Shown: positions 36,551 to 48,045, counted from the first letter of the stretch. The stretch is 64,000 nt of DNA from Desmonostoc muscorum LEGE 12446 (GCF_015207005.2 NZ_JADEXS020000001.1:1860001-1924000), one strand, 5' to 3'. Translations and numbers: made by a program. The notes: a model not told the origin generated them from the letters alone.

Positions 36551-37423
36551 TCAAGATAACTTTGCAATATTTTGCACCAAATTAATCAAAAAACTAAATG
36601 TTCCACGCCACTGTTTTTCTCCAGCAACCAGGCCTTCGTTATGTGTATTAATGATGGAAGTTTTAACTTCTTCAGGTAAATTAAACAATTCTTTATTGTA
36701 ACGAGTGATAATATCCCCATCTAACTGCATCACAGTTTGGGCATAAATAATATCAGTTTGAGTACTTGTAATGTTACCACCATCAAGTGCTGCTTTTAGT
36801 TCAGCTATTTTACGCAAAGTACGAACAAATTTACCATTGTTTAAAAGTTTTTGAATTTCTTGACAATTTTCAATCCAATCTTCTTGATTATTTCCATCGT
36901 TTTCATCAATAACTGGAGTTGGAGCAGGTAGTATTGGTTTAGCTAGCTTGATGTTATGTTCATCAGCTTCAACTAGATTTTCTTGACGTTTTTTCGCCTC
37001 TTCAAGGTTTTGACGATATCGTTTTACCCTCTCATCGTGAGGATTATAAAAACCTGAACCCTGTTCCAGCAAAAGGTAAAAATATTCTCTTTCAAGTTGG
37101 TCAAATAGATTTTTATAATGCTGACGCAGTTCTTTAGCTTGAGAACCTTCTTTCGGAATTCCTTTTGCGTCAAAATAGTTTGGGTCATGTATAGAATAAA
37201 TTTCTTGATATGCTTGCCAAGGATTAAATTTTGACCCATTAATCCTATCCACAACTATAGTATTCACTTCTAAAGCTGTGATGTCACAAACTAATGTCTG
37301 TACAGAGGATACTAAATTATTTAACAGTCCTCTCGCTAGGTTTTGAATATCTTGGGGTTCAGCACGATTTCTGCTTCGAGTCTCAATTCCATTTCGGTCT
37401 TTAGTTTGAATATCGTTAGACAT
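36551..37423 (-). CDS. Hypothetical protein, first gene of a two-gene unit
   Basis: A 290-residue, soluble, charged protein with no recognised domain. It is predominantly helical (DIQNLARGLLNNLVSSVQTL; HYKNLFDQLEREYFYLLLEQ; KRYRQNLEEAKKRQENLVEA), and a possible coiled coil is at about 95-160. A Pro-rich hinge (PILPAPTPVID) separates two halves. No enzymatic motif is seen. It is directly followed by a membrane protein gene in the same transcript. ATG start at 37423; a heptamer STRR tract lies 40 bases upstream. Confidence 0.7.
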   Translation of the reverse strand: MSNDIQTKDRNGIETRSRNRAEPQDIQNLARGLLNNLVSSVQTLVCDITALEVNTIVVDRINGSKFNPWQAYQEIYSIHDPNYFDAKGIPKEGSQAKELRQHYKNLFDQLEREYFYLLLEQGSGFYNPHDERVKRYRQNLEEAKKRQENLVEADEHNIKLAKPILPAPTPVIDENDGNNQEDWIENCQEIQKLLNNGKFVRTLRKIAELKAALDGGNITSTQTDIIYAQTVMQLDGDIITRYNKELFNLPEEVKTSIINTHNEGLVAGEKQWRGTFSFLINLVQNIAKLS

Positions 37424-37698
37424 ATAGCAATCCGATTTGATTTCTGAATGACTTGTAGAGGTAAGGGACTGGGGATTGGGGACTGGGGACTGGGAAGGAG
37501 CAATAAAGGTGTACCTAGCTTCCTAAAAATCAAATATGAGTCCTATATAGTATTTCCTATACTTTGGTCACAGCAGTAGGTTTAAATCAAAACTAAACCT
37601 ATTTTGGGACACTGTTAAAAATTTTAATGGCTTTAGCTGTGTGTTGTATACCCTCAACGATAGGGAGCATCCCAATTTTGCAAAAAGAGGGGGAGAAA

Positions 37699-37737
37699 TC
37701 CCTGTTATTCGCGATTACTGCTTGCGAATAACAGGGG
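37699..37737. other. Long stem-loop in the gap before the propeller-GNAT gene
   Basis: TCCCTGTTATTCGC, 11-base loop, GCGAATAACAGGGA form a 14-bp perfect stem. The 37424-37916 gap otherwise contains a GGGGACT heptamer tract at about 37465-37492 and AT-rich sequence. No T tract follows, so a terminator role is doubtful. Confidence 0.6.
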
Positions 37738-39370
37738 ACTGTACATCAACACAAGAATTTGCGTGTATATTTTATTTCTGAAAGTCCCTTTTTGTACGTA
37801 ATAAACGAAATAGTAGTTATAACGAGCTATAAAGTTAAAAAAGTATAATCTTTATCTAAAGAAAAAATAATTGCACTATTGTTCTTGATAGCTATAAACC
37901 GCATATTAACAAAATAATGCAGACAAGACCAGCAAATTTCACTCCTGCGTTAAAAATTGCTGTTTCGCACGAGTTGAACCCCTGGCTGGCACAGCAGAAT
38001 CTGAGTCTTGCTTTCACTACCTACCAAACCAACCGACTTTTTTTCGTCAGTAGCCAAGCCAACGGACAGCTTCAGCTACAGGAAAGACTGTTCGATAAAC
38101 CGATGGGGCTTTTTGCTACAGATAATCGCCTATACATGACTAGCCGTTACCAACTGTGGCATTTCGATAATCTGCTGGGTAGTAGCAAAAATTACGGTGA
38201 AGGCGTTAGTGAAGCGCTGCTGCAAGCAGATCGCCTTTATGTGCCGCGCACGGCTTACACTACCGGTGATGTCAATGCCCATGAAGTTGTGTTAGACAAC
38301 GCCGGAAAAGTTATTTTTGTCAATACAGATTTTAGTTGTTTAGCCACCCTCAGCCCAGACTACAACTTTGTCCCCATTTGGCAACCGCCCTTTATCTCCA
38401 AACTCGTTGCCGAAGATCGCTGTCATCTCAATGGGTTAGCGATGGTAGAGGGCAAACCGAGCTACGTCACAGCTTGTAGTACTACAGATATAGCTGCCGG
38501 GTGGCGCAATCATCGCCATGATGGCGGAGTCGTCATCGACGTTAACCAGAACGAAATTATCGCTACAGGCTTATCCATGCCCCATTCACCGCGTTGGTAT
38601 CAGGGGAAATTATGGTTGCTCAATTCCGGCACAGGAGAATTAGGCTACATCCAGGATCGTCAATTCCATCCCATCACCTTTTGTCCTGGATTTGTGCGCG
38701 GATTAGCCTTTTGGGAAAACTTCGCCTTTGTCGGACTATCTAAATTACGTTCCCAGAGTTTTACCGGATTAACCTTAGAAAAACGCTTAATTGCCCAGGG
38801 AAATCGCCCCGAATGTGGTTTGATGGTGATTGACTTGCAGACAGGCACGCCCCTGCACTGGCTATATTTTCAGGAAGTCATCGAAGAACTATTTGATGTA
38901 GTAGTTCTGCCGGGTGTGCTACAACCCCAAGCCATTGGGTTACAAGGAGACGAAATACAGCGGCTAGTCACATTTCCCAACAGTGGCGGCATAGTCACCA
39001 CCAAACCCACCGCCCACCGTCCCAGTTTAGGTACAGCCGCCCCGGTGGCTGGTTTACCCTCACCCAACCCGATTGTAGGGGCGCAAGCCTTGCACCCAGA
39101 GGTTAAGTATCAACGGGTATATCACCTCAACAGTAGTAACGCCAAAGACTACAATCACCTGACCTATCCCAACTTACAAAAACGCTGGCGAAATCAACCG
39201 CCCCAAGGGGAATTAGTTGGGCTTTCGGCTTCCGTAGGTGGGGCAATTGTCGGGTTGGCCATCAGCGAACGTATAAACCCACAGCTTGGGGAAATTATTT
39301 CTCTATTCGTCTTACCCGAATACCGCCGACAAGGAATTGGCACTCGCTTAGTGGCTTATTTAGAAAAAGA

Positions 39371-40605
39371 CAGGACTTACGCAACTGGCACAATGCGATC
39401 GCTAACAAATAGTACTAAAGTACTATAAAAATGCAGATGAAATGAACTAGAGTACAAATGTAAATTGTTCCTTTTCACACCAAATTTTTGGGCTGCTGCT
39501 CAGGCTACTGTAACGAATACTTTTGAATATGAAGTTTACTAAATTAGATTATTGCCAGTATCTACTTAGTAGCCAAATTAATTATACCATTACCAATTTG
39601 GCAGAGCATTTAGAGAGTATTAGCCATGATACAATTAACTATTATTTGAAAAGAGAAAAATTAACACCTCGTTTACTATGGGATAACGTGAAAGAGGTAG
39701 TTGAGCCTGATGACAATGGTTACATAATATTTGATGATAGCATTTTAGATAAAAGGTATTCTGAAGAAATAGAAATAGTCAGAAGACAATATAGTGGTAA
39801 TGAGCATGGTGTCCTTAAAGGCATTGGCGTAGTTAGCTGCGTGTATGTCAACCCTACACTTCAAAGATTTTGGGTCATAGATTATCGAATTTTTAATCCT
39901 GATGTCGATGGCAAAACCAAGATAGACCATGTGAAAGACATGCTCCAAAGCCTTGTGTATCATAAGCTTTTACCATTTGATACTGTTTTGATGGATACAT
40001 GGTATGCGGTACACAGTTTAATGCTATATATTGATAGCTTAGACAAAATTTATTATTGCCCTTTAAAAGACAATCGGTTAGTTGATGATACATTTGGTCA
40101 AGCAAAATATAAACGTATTGAATTATTAGAATGGAGTCAAGAAGAATTAGATTGTGGTAAGATAATCAAAATTAAAGGGTTCCCAGCTAATAAAAAAGTG
40201 AAACTATTCCGGGTTACTGTTTCTACCAACAGAACGGATTATGTCGCAACTAACGATTTATCTCAAAGTTCCACGGATGTTGTACAAGAGGTGTGTAAAA
40301 TTCGTTGGAAAATCGAGGAGTTTCACAGAGAAATTAAACAATTAACTGGGATTGAATTTTGCCAATGTCGGAAAGCTAGGCTTCAAAGAAATCATATCGC
40401 TTGTGCAATGTTAGTTTGGGTTAGGTTAAAGAATTTAGCCTATACAACTGGTCAAACTATTTATCAAATCAAGCATAACTTGCTTTCTAATTATTTAATT
40501 CAGCAACTGAAACGCCCAAGTATTCTTATGTGCTTGGTTTGATTTAAATTGTCGCCTGTCAGGGCTGCGCCCTGCCCGCTATTTGTGCCAGTTGCGTAAG
40601 TCCTG
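39371..40605 (+). mobile_element. 1235-bp insertion sequence (IS701-like), copy 1
   Basis: Bounded by 23-bp perfect inverted repeats beginning CAGGACTTACGCAACTGGCA and flanked by a 5-bp duplication AAAGA (39366-39370 and 40606-40610). It contains one transposase gene and a 157-base leader with the palindrome TAGTACTAAAGTACTA. It appears identical to 61948-63182. The duplication and intact ORF indicate a recent transposition. Confidence 0.93.
39529..40542 (+). CDS. Transposase of the IS701-like element, copy 1
   Basis: A 337-residue DDE transposase of the IS4 superfamily. Seen: a helix-turn-helix-like N-terminus (NLAEHLESISHDTINYYLKR), the first Asp region IIFDDSILDKRYSEEIEIVR, a second Asp in FDTVLMDTWYAV, and the Y-(2)-R-(3)-E-like region with Glu in IRWKIEEFHREIKQLTGIEF. 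ATG 39529 was taken (a TTG two codons earlier also starts the open frame). Intact, with no frameshift. The same protein is encoded at 62106. Confidence 0.88.
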   Translation: MKFTKLDYCQYLLSSQINYTITNLAEHLESISHDTINYYLKREKLTPRLLWDNVKEVVEPDDNGYIIFDDSILDKRYSEEIEIVRRQYSGNEHGVLKGIGVVSCVYVNPTLQRFWVIDYRIFNPDVDGKTKIDHVKDMLQSLVYHKLLPFDTVLMDTWYAVHSLMLYIDSLDKIYYCPLKDNRLVDDTFGQAKYKRIELLEWSQEELDCGKIIKIKGFPANKKVKLFRVTVSTNRTDYVATNDLSQSSTDVVQEVCKIRWKIEEFHREIKQLTGIEFCQCRKARLQRNHIACAMLVWVRLKNLAYTTGQTIYQIKHNLLSNYLIQQLKRPSILMCLV

Positions 40606-41197
40606 AAAGAATTAGCCCAACAGGGATGTGTTGAAATCATTCTCAGCTATCAAACCAGTTTACTGACCAATGTTGCCTTAGAACCGCTACTACAAAAACT
40701 AGATTGGCAACAGCCGCAAATCACCTTGGTGCTAGGCAAAACCGCCACAGAAAAAATTGCCTCAGCCCCCTGGTTACACAAGTATTCCCTACCTCCAACC
40801 TTTGAGGTATTTCCTTGGTTAGAAGTGGGTTTATCGCTGCCCTCTGGTGTAGAGTCACAGCGATTAGAACCCCTAAATAGCTTGGGATTGCGCTATGGGG
40901 GGGAGGTAATTGGTTGGGTGTTCACCCATCGGGTGGCACCTGACACAATTCGCTACACCACCGTTGCAATTGCAGAAGCATTTGAGAGACGGGGGCGAGG
41001 GGTTGGTCTGTTAGCCGAAGCGATACGTCGTCAAGTTAACAGTAATGTTCCCTACCTGACGGGTTCGGTTTCCCACCGTTACCCGCGTTTGTTGCAGTTT
41101 GTCCAACGACACCTGACACCGTATTTAACTGGGGTAGGGGAAGTGCGACAAACGAGTAAGTTGATTAAACCTACATTTGAATCAAAAGAAAACTAAC

Positions 41198-44100
41198 ATG
41201 GCTGACCCGAATTTTCTGGCTCCAATTACCAGCCCCTTCGGACTGATGGATGTGGGGCTTTCTGCTGCACCCACCTTTGCCGATATTGATGCAGATGGCG
41301 ACTTGGATGCTTTTGTGGGGAATTCTAACGGCAATACCGTGTTTTACCGCAACACAGGAAGTGCTGCTGCTGCCACTTTCACACTAGAAGCTACCAACCC
41401 CTTCGGACTGACGGATGTGGGGCTTTCTGCTGCACCCACCTTTGCCGATATTGATGCAGATGGCGACTTGGATGCTTTTGTGGGGAATTCTAACGGCAAT
41501 ACCTTGTTTTACCGCAACACAGGAACTGCTGCTGTTCCCACTTTCACACTAGAAGCCACCAACCCCTTCGGACTGACGGATGTGGGGAGTTATGCTGCAC
41601 CCACCCTTGCCGATATTGATGCAGATGGCGACTTGGATGCTTTTGTGGGGAATGACTCTGGCAATACCTTGTTTTACCGCAACACAGGAACTGCTGCTGT
41701 TCCCACTTTCACACTAGAAGCTACCAACCCCTTCGGACTGACAAATGTGGGGCTTTCTGCTGCACCCACCTTTGCCGATATTGATGCAGATGGCGACTTG
41801 GATGCTTTTGTGGGGAATAATGACGGCAATACCTTGTTTTACCGCAACACAGGAACTGCTGCTGCTGCCACTTTCACACTAGAAGCTACCAACCCCTTCG
41901 GACTGACGGATGTGGGGTTTTTTGCTTCACCCACCTTTGCCGATATTGATGCAGATGGCGACTTGGATGCTTTTGTGGGGAATCTGGACGGCACTACCTT
42001 GTTCTTCGAGAATACACCTGGTACCTCTAACAATCCTCCCACCGCCACTGACGACACTGCCACCACGAACGAAGACACTGCTGTTAGTGGTAACGTCTTA
42101 ACCAACGACAGCGACACCGATACTGGCGATATCTTGACAGTAGCCGCTGTTAATGGTGTTGCTGCCAGTGTCGGCAACCAAATTACCTTAGCTTCCGGTG
42201 CTTTACTCACCCTCAACGCTGACGGCAGTTATAACTACAACCCCAACGGTCAATTTGAATCTCTGGCTGTGGGTCAAACTGGTAGTGATAGCTTCACTTA
42301 CACTATCAGTGATGGTCAAGGTGGGACTAGCGATGCTACCGTCACCATTACGATTGACGGAGTTGACGAGATTTTAGGCACTGATCCGAATTTTATCGCC
42401 CCAATTAACAACCCCTTCGGACTGACGGATGTGGGGTATTTTGCTGCACCCACCTTTGCCGATATTGATGGGGATGGCGACTTGGATGCTTTTGTGGGCA
42501 ATTATGACGGCAATACCTTGTTTTACCGCAACACAGGAACTGCTGCTGCTGCCACTTTCACACTAGAAACTACCAACCCCTTCGGACTGACGGATGTGGG
42601 GTATTTGGCTGCACCCACCTTTGCCGATATTGACAATGATGGCGACTTGGATGCTTTTGTGGGCAATGATGACGGCAATACCTTGTTTTACCGCAACACA
42701 GGAACTGCTGCTGTTCCCACTTTCACACTAGAAGCTACCAACCCCTTCGGACTGACAAATGTGGGGAATTATGCTGTACCCACCCTTGCCGATATTGACA
42801 ATGATGGCGACTTGGATGCTTTTGTGGGCAATAGCTCAGGCAATACCTTGTTTTACCGCAACACAGGAACTGCTGCTGCTGCCACTTTCACACTAGAAGC
42901 TACTAACCCCTTCGGACTGACGGATGTGGGGCTTTCTGCTGCACCCACCTTTGCCGATATTGACAATGATGGCGACTTGGATGCTTTTGTGGGCAATAAT
43001 GACGGCGATACCTTGTTTTACCGCAACACAGGAACTGCTGCTGCTGCCACTTTCACCCTAGAAGCTACCAACCCCTTCGGACTGACAAATGTGGGGTTTT
43101 CTGCTAAACCCACCTTTGCCGATATTGATGCAGATGGCGACTTGGATGCTTTTGTGGGGAATGGGGACGGCAATACCTTGTTCTTCGAGAATACATCCGC
43201 TACTACCACTACTCCCACTGTGAGCATCACGGCACAAACAGCCACAGCCACAGAAAGCGGCAGTAATGGTGTCTATCGCATTACTCGTACTGATACCACA
43301 GGGGATTTAACCATCAACCTCACCCTTGATGGCGGCAGCACGGCTGCTACTGCTGACTATAACCTCAGTGGTGGTAGTGTTACGGTTTCTGGCAATACCT
43401 TAAGTGTCACCATTGCTGATGGACAAAGCTTTGTTGATATTAACCTGGCTGCTATCGACGACATTCCTGCCGAAGCAGACGAAACCCTCACCCTTAACCT
43501 AGATACTGGCACAGGTTACACCATTGACAGCACAAATAATACAGCCACCGTCACCATTGCCGCCAACGACACCGTAGTAACTAACACCAACGATGACGGC
43601 GAAGGTTCCTTGCGGCAAGCGATTCTCAACGCTAATGCCAATCCTGGTGCAGATACCATTACCTTTGCTGGCAGCATTTTTACTGATGCTACCCCAGATA
43701 TTATTACCCTAACTTCTGGGGAACTGCTGATTACTGATGATGTCACCATCTTAGGGACTGGGGCAAATCAACTGACAGTGAGTGGCAACAATGCCTCCCG
43801 CGTGTTCAACATTTCTAATACCGGAACAGACGCCACGATTGATGCTTTGACAATTGCTAATGGCAATTCTTTGAGCGGTGCTGGCATTCGTATCAACTCT
43901 GGTGCTAGTTTGATTTTAACAAATAGTACCATCTCTAACAATTCAGGCCCAAGCGGTGGTTTTGGCGGTGGCGGCATTGCCAACATAGGCGGCACTGTTA
44001 ACGTCATAAACAGTACTATCTCTGGCAATACGGGAGCGGCTGGTGGCGGCATTGCCAGTAATGGTACACTCACTCTCACCAACAGTACCATCTCTGGAAA

Positions 44101-46039
44101 TACAGCAAACGTGTTTGGTGGTGGTATAGCTGTCGTGGGGGCAGTTACTGTGATTAGTAGCACTATCACTAATAATACTGCTGACTCTGATAACGATGGT
44201 AATGGTGACGGTGGAGGATTCGCCAGTTTTGGAGGCACTATTACTGCTCAAAACACCATTATTGCTGGTAACTTCGATACTGGTAACGAAGCCCCCGATG
44301 TATTAGGTGATATCACAGGCGATGCCAACAACCTCATTGGCACTCTTGCAGGGGCATCCGGCACTATCGGCACTGGCAGTGATATCGTTAATCCCAACCC
44401 AGGACTAGCAGCTTTAGCCGATAACGGTGGCCCTACCCAAACCCATGCCATAGTCGCAGGTTCAGCCGCCATCAACGCCGGCAATAACGCCCTTGTCCCT
44501 GGTGGTGTCACCACTGACCAACGGGGTACAACTCGCATCATTGGCGGTACAGTGGATATCGGTGCTTATGAATCACCCTTCATTCCTCCGGTTGCTACCA
44601 ATGATACCGCTACCACAGATGAAAATACTCTGGTTAACATCAACGTTCTTGCCAACGACACCGATGCTAATAGCGACAGTTTGACTATCACTCAAGTCAA
44701 TGGCAACAGCATCACAGTAGGTACACCCATTACCCTGGCTTCTGGTGCATTGCTGACTCTCAAGACCGATAGTACTTTTGACTACAATCCCAACGGTCAA
44801 TTTGAGTCTTTAGCTGCGGGTGCTACTACCAACGACAGCTTTACTTACACAGTCAGCGATAATGGCAAAGGCGGCACAAGCACAGCCACAGTTAACCTCA
44901 CCATCAACGGTGTCAACGATGCGCCCACAGGTTCACCCACAGCCACATTAAGCAACACACTAGAAGATACTGCCATTACCATTACTGCCGCTAACTTATT
45001 AACAGGTTTCAGTGATGTTGATGCTGGTGATACCCTCTCAGTTACCAACTTGACTGCCACTAACGGGGCATTGGTAAATAACAATAATGGAACTTATAGT
45101 TTCACCCCAAATGCTAACTTTAATGGTACTGTTAACCTCACCTACAATGTGACTGATGGTGTAGCAACTTTAACCGGACAAACTCAAAGTTTCTCTGTCA
45201 CCCCTGTTAATGATGCCCCTGTTGCTGTTGATGACAGTACTAGCACATTCTTTGGTACTACCGTCAACATCCCAGTTAGTAGCCTACTGGCAAATGATAC
45301 CGATGTCGATAGCACCTCTTTGAGCATCACTGGTGTCAGCGGTGCTACCCACGGTACTGCCGTCCTCAACAATAACGGCACAGCCAGCAACACCGCAGAT
45401 GATTTCGTTTCCTTTACCCCAAATCTTCTGTTCTTTGGCAATGCCAGTTTTAACTACACCCTCAGCGATGGTAGCCTCACTGATACGGCTACGGTGACTG
45501 TGGCTGTCGGTCTGAACATTTTTGGCACTGTTTTTGCTGATTACCTGACTGGCACCCTTGGTAACGACATCATCAACGGTGGTAATGGCAACGATACCAT
45601 CTACGGCGGCGCGGGTAACGATAGCCTCGACGGTGGTAATGGCAACGACATCTTGTATGGCGATGGCCTGATGGATGGCGGCGCGGGTAACGATACCCTC
45701 AACGGTGGTAATGGCAATGATACTCTCTACGGTGGTGGCGGTACTGATAACCTCACTGGTGGTAATGGTAATGACCTATTGTATGGTGGTGTTGCCAGCG
45801 ATACTCTCACAGGTGGCAACGGTACTGATACATTTGCCTTTGCTGCTGGGGAAGGTACTGATACTATTACTGATTTCTCTGACGGTAATGATTTGATTGG
45901 ACTGTATGGTGGTTTGAGCTATGGGCAACTGAGTTTCTCTGGTAACAATATTCTGGTGACTTCCACTAATGAAATTTTGGCAACCCTGACTGGTATTAAT
46001 ACCACAACGCTGACTACTGCTGATTTCGTAACTCTTTAA
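41198..46039 (+). CDS. Giant RTX adhesin-like protein with FG-GAP, cadherin-like, Calx-beta and beta-helix domains
   Basis: A 1613-residue repeat protein. Order: five 55-residue FG-GAP/VCBS repeats (PFGLTDVG...[19 protein letters not shown]); a VCBS cadherin-like domain ([18 protein letters not shown]) at about 280-390; five more FG-GAP repeats to about 665; a Calx-beta domain ([20 protein letters not shown]); a right-handed beta-helix with polymorphic outer-membrane-like repeats ([20 protein letters not shown]) at about 800-1130; three cadherin-like domains; RTX nonapeptides ([20 protein letters not shown]) at about 1450-1545; and a hydrophobic C-terminal tail. No N-terminal signal peptide, consistent with type I secretion through the C-terminus. 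Calcium-dependent surface or matrix protein is inferred. ATG 41198 was preferred to the open TTG at 41177. Confidence 0.9.
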   Translation: MADPNFLAPITSPFGLMDVGLSAAPTFADIDADGDLDAFVGNSNGNTVFYRNTGSAAAATFTLEATNPFGLTDVGLSAAPTFADIDADGDLDAFVGNSNGNTLFYRNTGTAAVPTFTLEATNPFGLTDVGSYAAPTLADIDADGDLDAFVGNDSGNTLFYRNTGTAAVPTFTLEATNPFGLTNVGLSAAPTFADIDADGDLDAFVGNNDGNTLFYRNTGTAAAATFTLEATNPFGLTDVGFFASPTFADIDADGDLDAFVGNLDGTTLFFENTPGTSNNPPTATDDTATTNEDTAVSGNVLTNDSDTDTGDILTVAAVNGVAASVGNQITLASGALLTLNADGSYNYNPNGQFESLAVGQTGSDSFTYTISDGQGGTSDATVTITIDGVDEILGTDPNFIAPINNPFGLTDVGYFAAPTFADIDGDGDLDAFVGNYDGNTLFYRNTGTAAAATFTLETTNPFGLTDVGYLAAPTFADIDNDGDLDAFVGNDDGNTLFYRNTGTAAVPTFTLEATNPFGLTNVGNYAVPTLADIDNDGDLDAFVGNSSGNTLFYRNTGTAAAATFTLEATNPFGLTDVGLSAAPTFADIDNDGDLDAFVGNNDGDTLFYRNTGTAAAATFTLEATNPFGLTNVGFSAKPTFADIDADGDLDAFVGNGDGNTLFFENTSATTTTPTVSITAQTATATESGSNGVYRITRTDTTGDLTINLTLDGGSTAATADYNLSGGSVTVSGNTLSVTIADGQSFVDINLAAIDDIPAEADETLTLNLDTGTGYTIDSTNNTATVTIAANDTVVTNTNDDGEGSLRQAILNANANPGADTITFAGSIFTDATPDIITLTSGELLITDDVTILGTGANQLTVSGNNASRVFNISNTGTDATIDALTIANGNSLSGAGIRINSGASLILTNSTISNNSGPSGGFGGGGIANIGGTVNVINSTISGNTGAAGGGIASNGTLTLTNSTISGNTANVFGGGIAVVGAVTVISSTITNNTADSDNDGNGDGGGFASFGGTITAQNTIIAGNFDTGNEAPDVLGDITGDANNLIGTLAGASGTIGTGSDIVNPNPGLAALADNGGPTQTHAIVAGSAAINAGNNALVPGGVTTDQRGTTRIIGGTVDIGAYESPFIPPVATNDTATTDENTLVNINVLANDTDANSDSLTITQVNGNSITVGTPITLASGALLTLKTDSTFDYNPNGQFESLAAGATTNDSFTYTVSDNGKGGTSTATVNLTINGVNDAPTGSPTATLSNTLEDTAITITAANLLTGFSDVDAGDTLSVTNLTATNGALVNNNNGTYSFTPNANFNGTVNLTYNVTDGVATLTGQTQSFSVTPVNDAPVAVDDSTSTFFGTTVNIPVSSLLANDTDVDSTSLSITGVSGATHGTAVLNNNGTASNTADDFVSFTPNLLFFGNASFNYTLSDGSLTDTATVTVAVGLNIFGTVFADYLTGTLGNDIINGGNGNDTIYGGAGNDSLDGGNGNDILYGDGLMDGGAGNDTLNGGNGNDTLYGGGGTDNLTGGNGNDLLYGGVASDTLTGGNGTDTFAFAAGEGTDTITDFSDGNDLIGLYGGLSYGQLSFSGNNILVTSTNEILATLTGINTTTLTTADFVTL

Positions 46040-46232
46040 TCATCGCTGTTTTATGCAACGCCGACTTGAGTTGCATGAACCTTTATAAACACTGCTTTGG
46101 GGCAAACCTGGGGCAGTGACAAAATTCCTGAAATAGCGGCAAAACATGGTTATGGTGCGACGTTTGCTCTGATCTCTTCGCTTATTTATTAGCTTTACTT
46201 ATGTTTCTATTTCAAAGTAAGATATGATGTAC

Positions 46233-46500
46233 TAGTATCTAAAAGCACGACATTTTCGCAAAAATCCACTGGAGCAGGCATTCTTGACAGAGCGATCGCA
46301 AAAGTTTTCGGTCTACTGCCTGTTAGAATCTTAAGGTCATTCTCTGCATCCTGATATGACTCGTTGGCTGCAAGTAATAAACAGCACTTTTCAAGCAATG
46401 GGCTAAATCGCCGATACGGTTCTATCCCCAAACGAGATGCTTGTTTATTAGCGACTTTAATCTTATTTTTCTCTCTTTTTGCCAAATTGGGATGCTCCCC
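46233..46500 (-). pseudogene. ISKra4-type transposase fragment
   Basis: The minus strand encodes SPLLEKCCLLLAANESYQDA and ENDLKILTG, which resembles the N-terminal part of ISKra4-family transposases; only about 90 residues remain and both ends are lost. It abuts the remnant of an MFS gene on the other strand, which it probably disrupted. The preceding bases 46040-46230 carry an ATGCAAC...GTTGCAT foldback and no gene. Confidence 0.5.
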
Positions 46501-46842
46501 AACGATAATCCTTTCTTTTTGGTATCTGTGCAATTATTGGATGGTATTGGTGCAGGAATTTTTGGCGTCATGCAGCTTTTGGTAATAGCCGATTTGACAA
46601 AGGGAATAGGACACTTCAATCTAGCCCAGGGAGGAATTGGCGCTGCCGTTGGCATTGGTGCGTCCCTGAGTAACTCCTTGGCTGGTTTTGTAGCTAAAGA
46701 AGTTGGGTACAAAGCTAGCTTTTTGAGTATAGCCGCGATCGCCGCCTTTGCCTTGGCTTTCTTTTGGTTCTTTATGCCTGAAACTAAATCTACATCCCAT
46801 TCGGTAAACTCTCAATCTGAGTTAACTACGGTGGGGGAGTAG
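46490..46842 (+). pseudogene. C-terminal remnant of an MFS transporter
   Basis: About 115 residues of an MFS C-terminal half remain: FLVSVQLLDGIGAGIFGVMQ, VIADLTKGIGHFNLAQGGIG, LSNSLAGFVAKEVGYKASFL and ALAFFWFFMPETK. These are the last four or so helices; everything upstream is missing, replaced by the transposase fragment. The stop codon is three bases before the next gene's ATG, so the two were once an operon, and the GGGGGAG near this stop is the next gene's ribosome binding site. Confidence 0.75.
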
Positions 46843-46845
46843 GCA

Positions 46846-48045
46846 ATGCTAGTTCTGCGATACCTTGTGATTTTACTAACTTACATCGGGTTGGGACTGG
46901 GCTACTTACCTGGACTGCGGATGAATCGTGCCACAATTGCCATTGTGGGTTCGGCTTTGTTGATGGCATTAGGATTGTTGGATCTGCGTGCGGCATGGAG
47001 TGCTATTGACTACAAAACAGTCATCTTCCTGTTCGGCATGATGATAATTAGTGCTAATCTCGCCGTTTCCGGTTTTTTCCGGTTGGCTGTTGATTACACT
47101 ATCCGTAATATACACAGTCCCTTAGGATTATTAATAGTACTAACTTTTGGTAGCGGTTTTCTCTCAGCACTGTTCCTCAATGACACGATCGCCCTAATTC
47201 TCACACCTCTAGTAGTTAGTCTGACGCAATTACTCAACCTCAACCCTGTTCCCTACTTGTTGGCACTAGCTGGGGCAACTAATATTGGTTCTGTTGCCAC
47301 CCTCAGCGGCAATCCTCAAAATATCTTAATTGGTTCGTTCTCTAGCATTAGTTATCTAGACTTTGCCAAAGCTTTGACACCCCTAGCTTTGGTAAGTTTA
47401 GTAATCCAAGTGGGTTGGTTGTGGTGGTTGTATCCAGAGGTGCGTTCTCTTCGTCCCGATCTGAAAGTAGAACCACCCAATTACCGTATCTTCAAACCAC
47501 TGCTAATCAAGAGTCTGCTAATTACAGGCGGATTACTAGTAGCTTTTTTAATTGGCATTCCCACTGCCGAAGCAACCTTAATTGCCGCTGGGCTATTACT
47601 AGTAACACGTCGCCTCAAGCCAGAGCGAATTCTCCAAAAGGTGGATTGGGATTTGCTGCTGATGTTCTGTGGCTTGTTCATTCTCACCGAGGGCGTGCAG
47701 AAACTTGGTGCGCTGGAATGGTTTTCACGTTTCGTTCACGATCCCTTGAGCATTCTGGGAGTAACCGTGTTGTTGTCGAATCTGGTATCCAATGTGCCGG
47801 CGGTACTGCTGCTACATCACCTAATTCCTCATCCCGATACGCAAACTTGGCTACTGCTAGCGGCAGCTTCCACACTGGCAGGAAATTTGACGCTGCTGGG
47901 TTCTGTTGCCAATTTGATTGTAGCGGAGGCAGTTGCCAAGCGAGGATATCGGCTGACCTTTGGGGAGCATTTACGATTTGGACTACCGTTAACTGCTGTG
48001 ACTCTGGCACTTACTTATTTCTGGATTTATGCTAATCCTTTATAG
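46846..48045 (+). CDS. ArsB/NhaD-type anion transporter
   Basis: A 399-residue membrane protein of the ion transporter superfamily (ArsB/SLC13 type) with about 11 hydrophobic segments. The signature NDTIALILTPLVVSLTQLLN in the first half and LLSNLVSNVPAVLLLHHLIP in the second are the paired re-entrant loop motifs. ATIGSVATLSGNPQNILIG-like sequence (NIGSVATLSGNPQN) follows. Substrate could be arsenite, sulfate, citrate or similar. The gene follows an MFS remnant; GGGGGAG upstream sets the start. Its stop codon TAG falls inside the TTATAG end of a dispersed repeat, so the very C-terminus may have been trimmed by that insertion. Confidence 0.85.
   Translation: MLVLRYLVILLTYIGLGLGYLPGLRMNRATIAIVGSALLMALGLLDLRAAWSAIDYKTVIFLFGMMIISANLAVSGFFRLAVDYTIRNIHSPLGLLIVLTFGSGFLSALFLNDTIALILTPLVVSLTQLLNLNPVPYLLALAGATNIGSVATLSGNPQNILIGSFSSISYLDFAKALTPLALVSLVIQVGWLWWLYPEVRSLRPDLKVEPPNYRIFKPLLIKSLLITGGLLVAFLIGIPTAEATLIAAGLLLVTRRLKPERILQKVDWDLLLMFCGLFILTEGVQKLGALEWFSRFVHDPLSILGVTVLLSNLVSNVPAVLLLHHLIPHPDTQTWLLLAAASTLAGNLTLLGSVANLIVAEAVAKRGYRLTFGEHLRFGLPLTAVTLALTYFWIYANPL

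Larger units (their letters stand above)
37917..41196 (+). pseudogene. TIGR03032-type propeller protein fused to GNAT domains, interrupted by an insertion sequence
   Basis: The segments 37917-39370 and 40611-41196 together form one reading frame of 680 codons once the insertion sequence and one AAAGA copy are removed; the joint reads YLEK|ELAQQGCVEI. The first 370 residues match the TIGR03032 family (HELNPWLAQQNLSLAFTTYQ, NGLAMVEGKPSYVTACSTTD, MPHSPRWYQGKLWLLNSGTG, FCPGFVRGLAFW). The remainder contains an N-acetyltransferase domain (LFVLPEYRRQGIGTRLVAYL, motif A) and a second, weaker GNAT half (AFERRGRGVGLLAEAIRRQV). As it stands the first part ends in IS sequence at 39428 and the second has no start. 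It lies two bases upstream of the RTX gene at 41198, so the insertion could also affect expression of that gene. Confidence 0.9.

Noticed and set aside
36546..36554. TTG start with a 4-base overlap between the two genes of unknown function
   Set aside because: An ATG two codons later, two bases after the preceding stop, is the more likely start.
41839..45441. Several minus-strand frames rich in Val/Ser/Pro opposite the RTX gene
   Set aside because: Shadows of the biased codon use in the repeat gene; repeats are mirrored and no starts are supported.
47415..48035. 206-codon frame within the anion transporter gene
   Set aside because: Shares the strand but not the frame of a well-supported transporter; composition unlike a real protein.
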